Origin: Bacteroidales bacterium
Lineage (GTDB): Bacteria > Bacteroidota > Bacteroidia > Bacteroidales > UBA932
Length of the DNA: 36,775 nt
Direction of reading: 5' to 3'
NCBI GenBank assembly: GCA_024398075.1
Contig: JAKSJM010000027.1
Location: 1 to 36,775, forward strand
Shown here: positions 24,293 through 33,247 of the stretch, one piece after another
How the letters are laid out: each line of letters starts with the position of its first letter
Position numbering within the stretch: the stretch's first letter is position 1
Translations under genes and position numbers: made by a program
Notes under the pieces: generated by a model
Seen by the model: the letters and a program-made list of their open reading frames with translations, nothing else
Told to the model about the DNA's origin: nothing
Databases searched by the model: none

Positions 24293-25153
24293 TTAAATGA
24301 ACAATCTTGTGTGACGACGATACTCCGCATAGGCAGGCTTATTCGCCAGCTGTCTATGCTCCATAAGAGGGATGCTGACTGTGCAGAAAAGAATCGTAAC
24401 TGAGATTGGCCCCACAACCATCCACGCATTCGCATGAAGTCCGACCACAGGAAGAGCCGTAAGCCATACTCCCCACCACATAGAGATTTCTCCGAAATAA
24501 TTCGGATGCCTGCCATGCTTCCACAGGCCTACATTGCACACCTCGCCTGGATGCTCACGACGGAAGCGATGCGACTGGCGGTCTGCGACAAGCTGGATGG
24601 TGGCAGCGCACACAGACACAGCGAAACCCAGCATCGAAATCTTGGACAAACCGCCCATAGGAGTACGGAACAACAGTTCAAAGGCTGGCAACATAGCCAG
24701 AAAGACGACTATGGTCGGCACCATATTCAAGCCAAAAAAGTTAATGACATGGAAAAGCCATGGACGACATTCTGTACGATACTTGGTATAACGCCAATCC
24801 TCATGCTGTAGTCCCTTGAAAGTAACCGCCCAGTTCCAGGTGAGACGTATGCCCCAATACCATACCGCCACCAATACAAGTGCTCCAGCCAAACCCAGAT
24901 GCCCCATGTGTACCGCCCACGCAGTAAGCATGACAGGTGGAGCTACGCTCCAGTAAGGGTCATAAAATGAGACGTTTCTGTATACAAGCCCCAGAGTCCA
25001 GATGTAGATAGTGGCGACCGCATCAGCGACAAACAGTGCCAGATATGGGTGCATCGCGCCCTTGCAGAGGCGCCATGATGCCCAGCCCAATACTGCAGCG
25101 ATGATGTAATGAAGAGTGATGATAAGGAAGCTTTCCTTTCTAGTTTTTGTCAT
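24293..25153 (-). CDS. DUF1295/steroid 5-alpha-reductase-like membrane protein
   Basis: From the ATG at 25153 this encodes 286 residues with about seven membrane segments. YDPYWSVAPPVML, GIRLTWNWAVTFKGLQHEDWRY, and the C-terminal WKHGRHPNYFGEISMWWGVWL are the defining motifs of DUF1295 proteins, relatives of steroid 5-alpha-reductases and isoprenylcysteine methyltransferases. The RHPNYFGE stretch is the conserved cofactor-side region of that superfamily. The substrate in bacteria is unknown. The frame extends to 25255, but a TATATTTG promoter element at 25187-25194 lies inside the extension, which supports the shorter start. Its stop lies 26 bases upstream of the nuclease -7 element. Confidence 0.88.
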   Translation of the reverse strand: MTKTRKESFLIITLHYIIAAVLGWASWRLCKGAMHPYLALFVADAVATIYIWTLGLVYRNVSFYDPYWSVAPPVMLTAWAVHMGHLGLAGALVLVAVWYWGIRLTWNWAVTFKGLQHEDWRYTKYRTECRPWLFHVINFFGLNMVPTIVVFLAMLPAFELLFRTPMGGLSKISMLGFAVSVCAATIQLVADRQSHRFRREHPGEVCNVGLWKHGRHPNYFGEISMWWGVWLTALPVVGLHANAWMVVGPISVTILFCTVSIPLMEHRQLANKPAYAEYRRHTRLFI

Positions 25154-25186
25154 GATCGGTCGTGATAAAATGATAGTTCTAAGCAT

Positions 25187-25194
25187 CAAATATA
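25187..25194 (-). promoter_or_regulatory. -7 promoter element of the DUF1295 gene
   Basis: The minus strand reads TATATTTG, a perfect TAnnTTTG, 33 bases before the ATG at 25153. A TTGG 22 bases further upstream is a weak -33 candidate. Confidence 0.5.
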
Positions 25195-25237
25195 CATATT
25201 TTCTTCCCGAACGAGTCCAACAGAGCGCTAAAATCAC

Positions 25238-25245
25238 TAGATTTG
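25238..25245 (+). promoter_or_regulatory. -7 promoter element of the 25271 lipoprotein
   Basis: TAGATTTG is a perfect TAnnTTTG, 25 bases before the ATG. It is divergent to the element at 25187-25194, with 43 bases between them. Confidence 0.45.
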
Positions 25246-25270
25246 GGGTACTCAAAACATAGTCATTGCC

Positions 25271-26662
25271 ATGAATTGCATAAAAACGCTGCCACTTTGG
25301 ATGCTTGTCATTCTTTCTCTATGTCTATCCTGTCAGAAACCCGCAGAAGAAGAGAAGGAGGAAGTGTTCTACCTAAGCGAGAAGGACATCCCGAATGCTA
25401 TTGAACACACCGGGACGAAGTTCACACTCAGTTTCCAGTGCGACAGGCAGTGGAGCATCACATGCAGCGAGGCATGGGTAAGCGCAGCTATCAGCAGCGG
25501 TGACGGTGATGGCGGAGCCAAGTATTTCCGTGTGCCGATCACTGTCATGGCCAATGATTCCGCCTCTGAGCGCGAGGCCACACTCCGCATAGGCTATGGC
25601 AGCCAAGGCCACTTCAAGGATGTACTGCTGCGTCAGAATGGAAAGGACTCGATGAAGAGCTGCACCGTGGACAGCATCACTGACGACATCCTGTTCAGCA
25701 CGGTGCCTGCCGGCACATCCACCTCCGTACAGCAGGGTTTCGACTTCAACGAAAGCCTCAGCACCGTCTACTTCTCACAGGTGACATCCGGATACAAGAA
25801 TACCATCAGTTGGACAAATAGAGCTGTGACAGATTCAAAAGCATTGGCACAGAACACGATGATACTCCTTCACTTCTCACACGGAAACAACATACACTAC
25901 GAGAGGGCCGCAGACGGAGAGTATCTGTGGATAGCCAGCTGGGGCACCCGCGACTCGGAGGGCAAATACACAAACCCTCAGACCCTCGCGCGAGTGAAGC
26001 TGGCCAAGGGCACGACTGTCCGTCCTCAGGACGTCAAGGACCACTACTATTTCGGCACAAAGACGCTCCACGCAAGCTTCGACGAGAAAAATGACCAGCT
26101 CGCCATCTATTCCCAGGGCGATGATTACATGATGAAGGTCTACAAACTCAGCGAAGTGCTCGCTACGCCAGTAAGCACCGTCACCCTCAAATATGAGCTC
26201 ACAAACGGAGGTTCAGAGAACGGCAAGACCTCGCCTGATCCTGAATACAAGGGCAAGCCTACCATCAGCGCTCATGACTGCAGCGGTCTCAAGCCTATCG
26301 CACAGTTCATCTACAAGTACACGACCAGCTACGCCTGGCAGACCTTCACCCTTCACGATGGCAGAATCTACTTCTTCCTCGCCGACAAGAAGATGAATCC
26401 AGCCCCTAATGGCATGTACTACCAGAGCGTGATCAATGTCCTTGACCTGCAGGGCAATGTCCTCAAGTCAAACATCTACCAGCCTTTCGCCGACAACATG
26501 CCTGACCTTATAAGATATGGATTCACAGATGACGAGACCAAGTATATGGAAAATGAAGGCATCATCATCCGGGATGACATGCTCTACCTTCTCTACACAG
26601 CAAAGGACAAGATAGGCTTCCGCCGTCCTGTGATCTTCAGGTTCAGTACTGTGGGTTTATAG
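25271..26662 (+). CDS. Lipoprotein with an N-terminal BACON-like domain
   Basis: The 463-residue protein has a lipoprotein signal with the lipid Cys at 21 (LCLSC). Residues 32-125 look like a BACON domain, the Bacteroidota carbohydrate-binding-associated Ig-like module: FTLSFQCDRQWSITCSEAWVS, followed by REATLRIGYGSQGHFKDVLLRQNG with the usual closing strand. The remaining 335 residues are beta-rich with propeller-like repeats (QQGFDFNESLSTVYFSQV, GEYLWIASWGT, NDQLAIYSQGDDYMMKVY, DDMLYLLYTA). Its opening, with QGFDF...VYFSQ and HYE...LWIASWG, recalls helveticin J-like proteins. That likeness is from memory and is not enough for a call. It is probably a cell-surface glycan- or protein-binding lipoprotein. 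Confidence 0.8.
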   Translation: MNCIKTLPLWMLVILSLCLSCQKPAEEEKEEVFYLSEKDIPNAIEHTGTKFTLSFQCDRQWSITCSEAWVSAAISSGDGDGGAKYFRVPITVMANDSASEREATLRIGYGSQGHFKDVLLRQNGKDSMKSCTVDSITDDILFSTVPAGTSTSVQQGFDFNESLSTVYFSQVTSGYKNTISWTNRAVTDSKALAQNTMILLHFSHGNNIHYERAADGEYLWIASWGTRDSEGKYTNPQTLARVKLAKGTTVRPQDVKDHYYFGTKTLHASFDEKNDQLAIYSQGDDYMMKVYKLSEVLATPVSTVTLKYELTNGGSENGKTSPDPEYKGKPTISAHDCSGLKPIAQFIYKYTTSYAWQTFTLHDGRIYFFLADKKMNPAPNGMYYQSVINVLDLQGNVLKSNIYQPFADNMPDLIRYGFTDDETKYMENEGIIIRDDMLYLLYTAKDKIGFRRPVIFRFSTVGL

Positions 26663-26666
26663 CCAC

Positions 26667-27104
26667 CTACTTTTCATTGATGAAAAACAGTGGTATGCAA
26701 GCAAGGATTGGGGTAAACAAAATGCTGAGCACAAGCCATAACGTCCTCGATAATCCACGAGCTTCAGCCCTGTCTGCATTTGAATTACAGAACACAAAAA
26801 AACCTATTATCGACGACAGGAGAATCAGAATCAGAAACACATCGCTGAGCGTCAACGAATCATCCTCCGTCTCCGAATCAGAATCGACATCTATATCAGT
26901 ATCGGTGTCTACTTCTACATCCACGTCTGTAGCAGTCTGATCTATAACCTGCTTTTCCGTCGGCGATGTAGACTTGTCTTTCTTCTGGCGTTTCATGGTC
27001 ACGACGCCACCAAGTCCGTTATCTGCATCTGAGCTACCGGTGCTTTGTCCTGCCACGACTAAGCATGACAGTACCATGACAATTATGAGGAATAGTCTTT
27101 TCAT
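26667..27104 (-). CDS. Membrane protein with an acidic Val/Asp repeat
   Basis: The 145-residue protein has a signal-like N-terminus (MKRLFLIIVMVLSCLVVAGQ), a polar region with a basic patch (MKRQKKDKS), then an acidic low-complexity run at about 60-80 with alternating V/I and D/E/T (VDVEVDTDTDIDVDSDSE). Two C-terminal hydrophobic segments follow (VFLILILLSSIIGFFVFC and LWLVLSILFTPILACIPLFF). The last resembles the PLDc_N/DUF-type superfamily of small integral membrane proteins. No function is known. It lies nine bases after the UDP-glucose dehydrogenase gene and is probably co-transcribed with it. Confidence 0.7.
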   Translation of the reverse strand: MKRLFLIIVMVLSCLVVAGQSTGSSDADNGLGGVVTMKRQKKDKSTSPTEKQVIDQTATDVDVEVDTDTDIDVDSDSETEDDSLTLSDVFLILILLSSIIGFFVFCNSNADRAEARGLSRTLWLVLSILFTPILACIPLFFINEK

Positions 27105-27113
27105 ACGAATCCT

Positions 27114-28451
27114 CTAGTCTCGTCTGAACAGGTCTCGAGTGTAAACCTTGCTTTCGACATCATCAAGGCATGCGTCGTAACGATTCGCAACGATAGCATC
27201 AGACTGCGCCTTGAAGCTGGCGAGGTCATTGACCACAAGCGATCCGAAGAATGTTGTGCCATCCTCAAGGGTAGGCTCGAAGATGATCACATTGGCACCT
27301 TTCGCCTTGATGCGCTTCATGACGCCCTGGATGGATGACTGGCGGAAATTGTCTGAATTTGCCTTCATGGTGAGGCGATACACGCCGATGGTCACAGGTT
27401 TCTCCTTGCTGGCATCCCACTGGCCATTCTCGCTATAGTAGCCAGCCTTCTTCAGTATCTGGTCAGCAATGAAGTCCTTTCTGGTGCGATTTGACTCCAC
27501 GATGGCAGTCATCATCTGCTGAGGGACGTGATCGTAGTTTGCGAGGAGCTGCTTCGTATCCTTAGGGAGGCAGTATCCGCCATAGCCGAAGCTAGGGTTG
27601 TTATAATGCGAGCCGATTCTTGGATCAAGGCCAATGCCATCGATGATAGCCTTCGCGTCAAGTCCCTTGACCTCGGCATAAGTATCAAGCTCATTGAAGT
27701 AAGACACACGCAGCGCGAGGTAGGTGTTTGCGAACAGCTTCACAGCCTCAGCCTCCTTCATACCCATGAAGAGTGTGTCAATGTTTTCCTTGATGGCACC
27801 CTCCTGAAGGAGCGCAGCGAACACTCGTGCATCCTCCTCTGGATGGTTTCCTGCCACAGCAGCAATTGCTGCATTCTCCTCATCGTATTCTGCTCCACTG
27901 AGTCTCTTCGGATAGCCTACAATGATCCTGGAAGGATAGAGGTTATCGTAAAGCGCCTTCGACTCGCGAAGGAACTCTGGAGAGAAGAGAAGGCGGAACT
28001 TCTCGTTGACAGGTCGTCCCTCCTCCTTGAATTTTCTCGCATACTTCACATAGAGATTGCGACAGTAACCCACAGGGATGGTAGACTTTATCACCATCAC
28101 AGCCTCTGGATTCACGCTAAGAACGAGATCTATGACGTCCTCGATATGATGTGTGTCGAAGAAGTTCTTTGCGGGATCGTAGTTTGTCGGAGCGGCGATC
28201 ACCACGATGTCAGCATCACGGTAGGCAGCGGCACCGTCCAGGGTGGCGGTAAGGTCAAGCTGCTTCTCGGCAAAGTACTTCTCGATATACTCGTCCTGTA
28301 TAGGACTGATGCGGGCATTTATCTTGTCTACCTTCTCAGGGATCACATCTACAGCCACCACATGATGGTGCTGAGAGAGGAGAGTCGCGATGGAAAGACC
28401 AACATATCCTGTTCCTGCGACTGCTATTCTTAGATCTTCAAACTTTCTCAT
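27114..28451 (-). CDS. ugd: UDP-glucose 6-dehydrogenase
   Basis: The 445-residue enzyme oxidises UDP-glucose to UDP-glucuronate with two NAD molecules. The Rossmann motif GTGYVG is at about 13-18. The catalytic Lys lies in [15 protein letters not shown] (Lys 238) and the nucleophilic Cys in [12 protein letters not shown] (Cys 294). KSTIPVGYC and FSPEFLRES are further family motifs. The length and the compact C-terminal NDP-binding domain fit the UDP-glucose enzyme. A closely related UDP-sugar dehydrogenase cannot be excluded by eye. It lies three bases after the CapD-type dehydratase gene in a small polysaccharide-precursor operon. Confidence 0.92.
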   Translation of the reverse strand: MRKFEDLRIAVAGTGYVGLSIATLLSQHHHVVAVDVIPEKVDKINARISPIQDEYIEKYFAEKQLDLTATLDGAAAYRDADIVVIAAPTNYDPAKNFFDTHHIEDVIDLVLSVNPEAVMVIKSTIPVGYCRNLYVKYARKFKEEGRPVNEKFRLLFSPEFLRESKALYDNLYPSRIIVGYPKRLSGAEYDEENAAIAAVAGNHPEEDARVFAALLQEGAIKENIDTLFMGMKEAEAVKLFANTYLALRVSYFNELDTYAEVKGLDAKAIIDGIGLDPRIGSHYNNPSFGYGGYCLPKDTKQLLANYDHVPQQMMTAIVESNRTRKDFIADQILKKAGYYSENGQWDASKEKPVTIGVYRLTMKANSDNFRQSSIQGVMKRIKAKGANVIIFEPTLEDGTTFFGSLVVNDLASFKAQSDAIVANRYDACLDDVESKVYTRDLFRRD

Positions 28452-28454
28452 ATT

Positions 28455-30359
28455 CTAGTCTTTGTCTAATTCTGTGTATTTACTGTTCTGACTCTTGAAT
28501 TCTGGAACAATCTCCTTCATCTTACGGACAATGGCCATGTCATCGAAACTGTGTGAAAGCTCATAGAGTTCAATCTCATTTTTAAGAGCAAGCTCGTATG
28601 GGTACTCACGCACCGCTGCCACCTTGATCTTTGGGTGTCCAGTAGGCTTGGTCTGCTCTGCATCGCTAAGTAGCTCCTCATAGAGTTTTTCGCCATCTCT
28701 AAGGCCCGTATACTCTATTTGGACGTCTTTTGCGCCATAAAGTTTGATCATATTCCTCGCAAGATCTGCGATTCTGACAGGCTCACCCATATCAAAGACG
28801 AAGATCTCGCCTCCATTTCCCATGGTACCAGCTTCAAGAACGAGACGGCACGCCTCAGGGATAAGCATGAAGTATCTGATGATGTCAGGATGCGTGACAG
28901 TCACTGGACCACCCTTCTTGATCTGCTCGCGGAAGATAGGAATCACAGAACCATTGGAACCTAAGACATTGCCAAATCGTGTAGTCACGAACTGGGTGGT
29001 TTTCTGATGAGCATTCAAAGACTGGCAATATATTTCGCAGATTCTCTTTGAACATCCCATGACGTTCGTAGGGTTTACAGCCTTGTCAGTGGAGATCATC
29101 ACAAATTTCTTTGTGCCATACTTCACAGCAAGATCAGCAATGACACGGGTGCCATATACATTGTTCTGCACAGCCATGGCTGGATTGTCCTCCATCATTG
29201 GCACATGCTTATACGCAGCGGCGTGGAATACATACTCAGGCTTATGCTGGGAGAAGATGCGCTCCATGTGCTCGGCATTATTGATAGAACCAACAATGGT
29301 CCAAGCCTTTAAACCTGGATGATTATTCGCCATGTATCTACGCACGTCATGCATAGGTGTTTCAGCCTGATCCACAAGGATAAGTTCTGAAGGCTTGAAC
29401 TTAGCCACCTGACGCGACATCTCAGATCCGATGGAACCAGCAGCACCTGTGATGAGCACTTTTTTGCCAGTCAACATCTCACCAATGGCCTTCATGTCGA
29501 CCTGAATGGCATCTCGAGGAAGAAGGTCCTCGATCTCGACCTCCTTGAAGCTATGATGCGAAAGATCGCTTTCGCCATCCCACTCCTCGGCTGGTGGCAT
29601 CATGAGTATCTTTATATCCGCTGCCACAAGAGCATTTATCAGCGACTTTCTATGGGTAAACCTCTCAGACTGTATAGGTGAGACAATGAGAGTTTTCACA
29701 TCATTGTCCTTCATTACCTTCACCACTTCGTCTGTATCGTAGTGAACATCAACACCAAGCAGCTTGTTATGGTCGATAGCAGGTTCTCCTGAGATGAAAC
29801 CAGCAAGATGGAACTTGCCGTTAGGGTCGCTCAAAATACTCTTTCCAATAGCCAGTCCACCCTGCATACAACCATAGATGAACACTGGCTGTGTACCAGC
29901 GCTACGATGATAGAAAGTATACAGATCCTTTGCTGCTATCCTGACTATGCATTGAGCCAGCGTGGCTGTCACGAACATCAATAATCCAGGATACACATCA
30001 GGGAAAAGAACCGCATCATGGATCCAAGGCTGGAGAAGATAGTGAATGCCTACGAGGATTGCGGTAGCAATGAAGTTTGCGAAAATAATTCGTTCAAGGT
30101 CGACAAATGACGAATATCTAAGAACGCTTCTGTATGTACGTGCGAAGAAATAGGTCGGAACATACACCACCAAGCAGATGCAGACGCCATAGAACAATTC
30201 CCAGAAATTACGGGCGAACCCATCACCGCCCATCTTGAAATACGCAGCAACAAAGCTAGCCAAAGCCACAATGATGCTATCTACAGCCAATATTACACTG
30301 TAAGGAAGTATTCTGTGAGTGAAATGCCACTCACTGAACCTATACAATGGATTACGCAT
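28455..30359 (-). CDS. CapD/PglF-type membrane nucleotide-sugar 4,6-dehydratase
   Basis: The 634-residue protein has four N-terminal membrane segments (about 18-140), a CoA-binding-like Rossmann region (about 157-280), and a C-terminal NAD-binding SDR domain with TGAAGSIGSE near 304-313 and the catalytic STDKAVNPTNVMG segment. This is the architecture of the WbpM/PglF/CapD family, which turns UDP-GlcNAc into UDP-4-keto-6-deoxy-GlcNAc, a precursor of QuiNAc, FucNAc and bacillosamine-type sugars. In this group the usual Tyr of the SDR triad is often replaced by Met or another residue, and the TDK...NVMG part here agrees. It is first in an operon with ugd, and its own promoter lies at 30417-30424. 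Confidence 0.93.
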   Translation of the reverse strand: MRNPLYRFSEWHFTHRILPYSVILAVDSIIVALASFVAAYFKMGGDGFARNFWELFYGVCICLVVYVPTYFFARTYRSVLRYSSFVDLERIIFANFIATAILVGIHYLLQPWIHDAVLFPDVYPGLLMFVTATLAQCIVRIAAKDLYTFYHRSAGTQPVFIYGCMQGGLAIGKSILSDPNGKFHLAGFISGEPAIDHNKLLGVDVHYDTDEVVKVMKDNDVKTLIVSPIQSERFTHRKSLINALVAADIKILMMPPAEEWDGESDLSHHSFKEVEIEDLLPRDAIQVDMKAIGEMLTGKKVLITGAAGSIGSEMSRQVAKFKPSELILVDQAETPMHDVRRYMANNHPGLKAWTIVGSINNAEHMERIFSQHKPEYVFHAAAYKHVPMMEDNPAMAVQNNVYGTRVIADLAVKYGTKKFVMISTDKAVNPTNVMGCSKRICEIYCQSLNAHQKTTQFVTTRFGNVLGSNGSVIPIFREQIKKGGPVTVTHPDIIRYFMLIPEACRLVLEAGTMGNGGEIFVFDMGEPVRIADLARNMIKLYGAKDVQIEYTGLRDGEKLYEELLSDAEQTKPTGHPKIKVAAVREYPYELALKNEIELYELSHSFDDMAIVRKMKEIVPEFKSQNSKYTELDKD

Positions 30360-30416
30360 GCCAATATTATTTTCTCGCCTCCGGCGAAATTTATTTCAGG
30401 TTACAATTTTGAAGTA

Positions 30417-30424
30417 CAAATATA
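30417..30424 (-). promoter_or_regulatory. -7 promoter element of the dehydratase-ugd operon
   Basis: The minus strand reads TATATTTG, a perfect TAnnTTTG, 57 bases before the ATG. The leader contains a small hairpin, TTTCGCC-GGA-GGCGAGA, at about 30373-30389. Confidence 0.5.
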
Positions 30425-30483
30425 ACAATTAAATGCGATATTATATACACGAATTAGATAGTCCAAAACAAAGAGATTTTTCC

Positions 30484-30491
30484 TATCTTTG
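30484..30491 (+). promoter_or_regulatory. -7 promoter element of the thioesterase operon
   Basis: TATCTTTG is a perfect TAnnTTTG, 33 bases before the ATG at 30525. The -33 region is AT-rich without a clear TTTG. Confidence 0.5.
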
Positions 30492-30524
30492 CAAGATTGA
30501 GACAACTAAAACCGAGATTTAATT

Positions 30525-31271
30525 ATGGAAGAGAAACAGGTAAGACACATTGAGATTCCATGCTTCATGACTGATTCAGCTTATAGACTGAAGGCATCAG
30601 CATTCATGGAGGAGGCTCAGGAGATAGCAATGGACGGAGCAGACGTGCTCGGATTCGGATATGACACTCTGCATCCTATGAACATGGCATGGGTACTTGT
30701 ACGTATGCAGTTCAAGTATCTTCGTGCACCAATGTGGAGAGAAAAACTCACACTCAGGACTTGGCACAAGGGAGTCAAAGGTCCTTACTTCGTACGTGAC
30801 TATGAACTTCTCGACGAAAAGGGAGAGCGAGTGGCTGTTTCCACAAGTTCATGGGTTGTGCTTAACGTAGTGGAGCGCAGTTTTGTGCGTATGAGCAGTC
30901 TGGAAGGTGTGGTAGATCCTAACCCTCAGAACGAAGACTCAGCCATCGAGACATTGGCACCGAAAGTGGCTATTCCGAGAAACGTTGAACCTGATATCGT
31001 TGCAAAGCACAATGTGGTGTACTCCGACCTTGATTTCAATGGCCACACCAATAACACCAAGTACATTTCTTGGGCATTCGACGCACTTCCTATCGAAGTG
31101 AGCACCCAAAAGGCATTCTCCGAGATAAGCATCAACTTCAACAAGGAAGCTATGCTGGGTGAAGAGGTCACACTTAAATGCTTCAAGAGCAAAGAAGAAG
31201 GTCCTGAGACTTGGACCATAGAGGGTGCAGTAGACGACCACAACTCATTCACGGCAAAGATTGTTTTCTAA
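30525..31271 (+). CDS. Acyl-ACP thioesterase
   Basis: The 248-residue cytoplasmic protein is a double-hotdog thioesterase of the plant FatA/FatB-like family, which releases free fatty acids from acyl-ACP. The first hotdog holds DTLHPMNMAWVLVRMQFKY and WREKLTLRTWHKG. The second holds the catalytic segment DLDFNGHTNNTKYISWAFD with Asn 172, His 174 and the Asn pair at 176-177. Length and motif order are normal for bacterial members. It is first in a plus-strand run with a serine hydrolase three bases downstream and a LytTR regulator. Confidence 0.93.
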   Translation: MEEKQVRHIEIPCFMTDSAYRLKASAFMEEAQEIAMDGADVLGFGYDTLHPMNMAWVLVRMQFKYLRAPMWREKLTLRTWHKGVKGPYFVRDYELLDEKGERVAVSTSSWVVLNVVERSFVRMSSLEGVVDPNPQNEDSAIETLAPKVAIPRNVEPDIVAKHNVVYSDLDFNGHTNNTKYISWAFDALPIEVSTQKAFSEISINFNKEAMLGEEVTLKCFKSKEEGPETWTIEGAVDDHNSFTAKIVF

Positions 31272-31274
31272 ACT

Positions 31275-32432
31275 ATGAGACTCAGAAGTTTAGCGATGGC
31301 ATCAATGCTCATGCTTGGAGCCTGTGCACAAAGCCCACAGAAGGAGCTTGATGCTCTCTGCAGTGAGTACTTTCCAGCAGGTGAGCCAGGCGCAGCCGTG
31401 CTCGTACTGCGAGGCGATGAGCTGATCTTCGACAAAGGCTACGGAGTAGCCGACATGGAGAAGGGAACGCTCATCGACGGCGATACATTCTTCAACATTG
31501 CATCAGTTTCGAAGCAGTTCACGGCTTTTGCAGTGCTGCAGCTCGCCCAGCGCGGCTTGATCAGCCTGGACGACGAAGTGCGCACCTATTTCCCTGAGTT
31601 CACATCCCCTATTTGGGAAGGCATCTGCATAAAGCACCTGCTTAGCCATTCATCGGGCATTCCTGATGCAAGAAGTGGTTACACACGCGAGCAGAGGGTC
31701 AATGGTGACGAAGTCCTTGCTACAGAGTATATGAAGACTCTAGACCACCTTAACTTCGCTCCAGGCACAAACTATGAGTACATAAACCCTACCTTTGTCC
31801 TACTCGGATATCTAGTCGAGAGAGTCACAGGGGAAGAGTTTACGAAACACGTGACAGACAGTATCTTCCGCCCAGCCGGCATGAACGAGACGCTATACTT
31901 TGACAGAGACCATCAGGACCTTATCCCTCGTATGGCTCATGGCTACGAGTATGAAGACGTGACCGACATGCCTGAGGAGCGCACCGCTACGGAAGGCAGC
32001 GACAAGCCCAAGAACTGGTATGAGTACGACTTCGGCGAGGAGACATTCTTCGCGACACGTCCAGATGGAGGCATCTACACATCCACACACGAATTCGTGA
32101 AGTGGGAGAAGGCGCTGCGTGCTTGCTACGCGGGCGATGCAGAGGCATTGCTCTCCAAGGGACTGATCGAGGACGCCCACTCGCCACACACCCTTGTCGC
32201 AGGAAGTAGCTTCAGCGACTACCAGAACCGTCCTGACACATGGTACGGCTATGGTTGGTTTATAGAGGATGCAGCAGAGAAGATCATCTACCACACTGGT
32301 GACAATGGTGGCTTCAAGATTCTCGCAGCACGCTACCCTGCCACAGAAACGCTTGTACTTGTGTTTGCAAACCGCGCTGACTGGGATCGATACGCACTGA
32401 TGAAGAGCATCGAAAACATACTCGCAAACTAA
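31275..32432 (+). CDS. Class C beta-lactamase-like serine hydrolase lipoprotein
   Basis: The 385-residue protein carries a lipoprotein signal (lipobox LGAC, Cys 17), so it works in the periplasm or at the surface. The penicillin-binding/beta-lactamase fold is shown by S77-V-S-K80 (SxxK), HLLSHSSGIPD after it, Y169-I-N171 (YxN), and HTGDNGGF near the C-terminus in place of the KTG-type motif. Such proteins act as esterases, D-amino peptidases or beta-lactamase-like enzymes. The sequence does not point to antibiotic resistance. It follows the thioesterase by three bases and precedes the LytTR gene by ten. Confidence 0.92.
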   Translation: MRLRSLAMASMLMLGACAQSPQKELDALCSEYFPAGEPGAAVLVLRGDELIFDKGYGVADMEKGTLIDGDTFFNIASVSKQFTAFAVLQLAQRGLISLDDEVRTYFPEFTSPIWEGICIKHLLSHSSGIPDARSGYTREQRVNGDEVLATEYMKTLDHLNFAPGTNYEYINPTFVLLGYLVERVTGEEFTKHVTDSIFRPAGMNETLYFDRDHQDLIPRMAHGYEYEDVTDMPEERTATEGSDKPKNWYEYDFGEETFFATRPDGGIYTSTHEFVKWEKALRACYAGDAEALLSKGLIEDAHSPHTLVAGSSFSDYQNRPDTWYGYGWFIEDAAEKIIYHTGDNGGFKILAARYPATETLVLVFANRADWDRYALMKSIENILAN

Positions 32433-32442
32433 TACACTAGAT

Positions 32443-33246
32443 ATGACAGAGATATCACATCATCATAAAGGAATCATCGTACAGGTTATCTTCTTTCTGA
32501 TAATCCCGCTATTCTTCATGGGTTTCATGCTGCTGTATGAGCCAGTGGGGGCTCGCGAGTTCATTGGAGCGGGACGCGACCTATTCGCATTCAATGTGAC
32601 AATGATGATGTGCATCGCGCTCCTCTCACTTGTAGGGACACGCCTGCCTTTCCATTTCATCTGGAGAAACCATAGTCTCAAGTGGCTCTGGTATGTGGTC
32701 TGGTGCGTTGGCGAGGTATTCGTGATCGCATGCTTCCATGCGCTCTACCTTTACCTCATGTACAAGGGAAGCCTGCCATATTTCACGGTTCTCTCAAAAT
32801 GCTTCGGATTGGATTTGATGACAATGGTTTACCCATACGCCATCCTGATCCTGGCGATTGAGAACAAAGCACAGAGCGAGACAAGCATCGACGAAGGCTC
32901 TGACGAGCTCGTCCGCTTCAATGACTCAAGCAAGCGCGTGAAGCTCGTCATCGCGTCATCTGCGATTCTATACATTGCAGCCGAGGAGAACTATGTCAGG
33001 ATCAGTTACATGGACGGTGAAACCTTAAAAGACTATGTCCTTAGAAGCTCCATGAAAGGCATTGAGGATCTCGTACAGAAGCATGGCCTAGTGCGCTGTC
33101 ACCGCTCCTACTTCATCAACCCTAAGCACATAAAGGTGCTTCGTAAAGATGCAGAAGGCCAGATCGTTGCCGATCTAGCCTTCCCTACTGCCTCGAAAGT
33201 TCCTGTATCGAAGCGATATTACGACGCCCTTTCAGAGCTCCTGTAG
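32443..33246 (+). CDS. Membrane-anchored LytTR-family transcription regulator
   Basis: The 267-residue protein has four hydrophobic segments in the first 135 residues (VIFFLIIPLFFMGFMLLY, FNVTMMMCIALLSLVG, LWYVVWCVGEVFVIACFHALYLYL, LMTMVYPYAILILAI). A LytTR DNA-binding domain from about 160 to the end follows (ILYIAAEENYVRISYMDGE, VRCHRSYFINPKHIKVL, VPVSKRYYDAL). It lacks the CheY-like receiver of most LytTR proteins, so signals must be sensed through the membrane part or a partner. It may regulate its own operon. Its stop is one base from the stop of the convergent ettA gene. Confidence 0.9.
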   Translation: MTEISHHHKGIIVQVIFFLIIPLFFMGFMLLYEPVGAREFIGAGRDLFAFNVTMMMCIALLSLVGTRLPFHFIWRNHSLKWLWYVVWCVGEVFVIACFHALYLYLMYKGSLPYFTVLSKCFGLDLMTMVYPYAILILAIENKAQSETSIDEGSDELVRFNDSSKRVKLVIASSAILYIAAEENYVRISYMDGETLKDYVLRSSMKGIEDLVQKHGLVRCHRSYFINPKHIKVLRKDAEGQIVADLAFPTASKVPVSKRYYDALSELL

Positions 33247-33247
33247 A

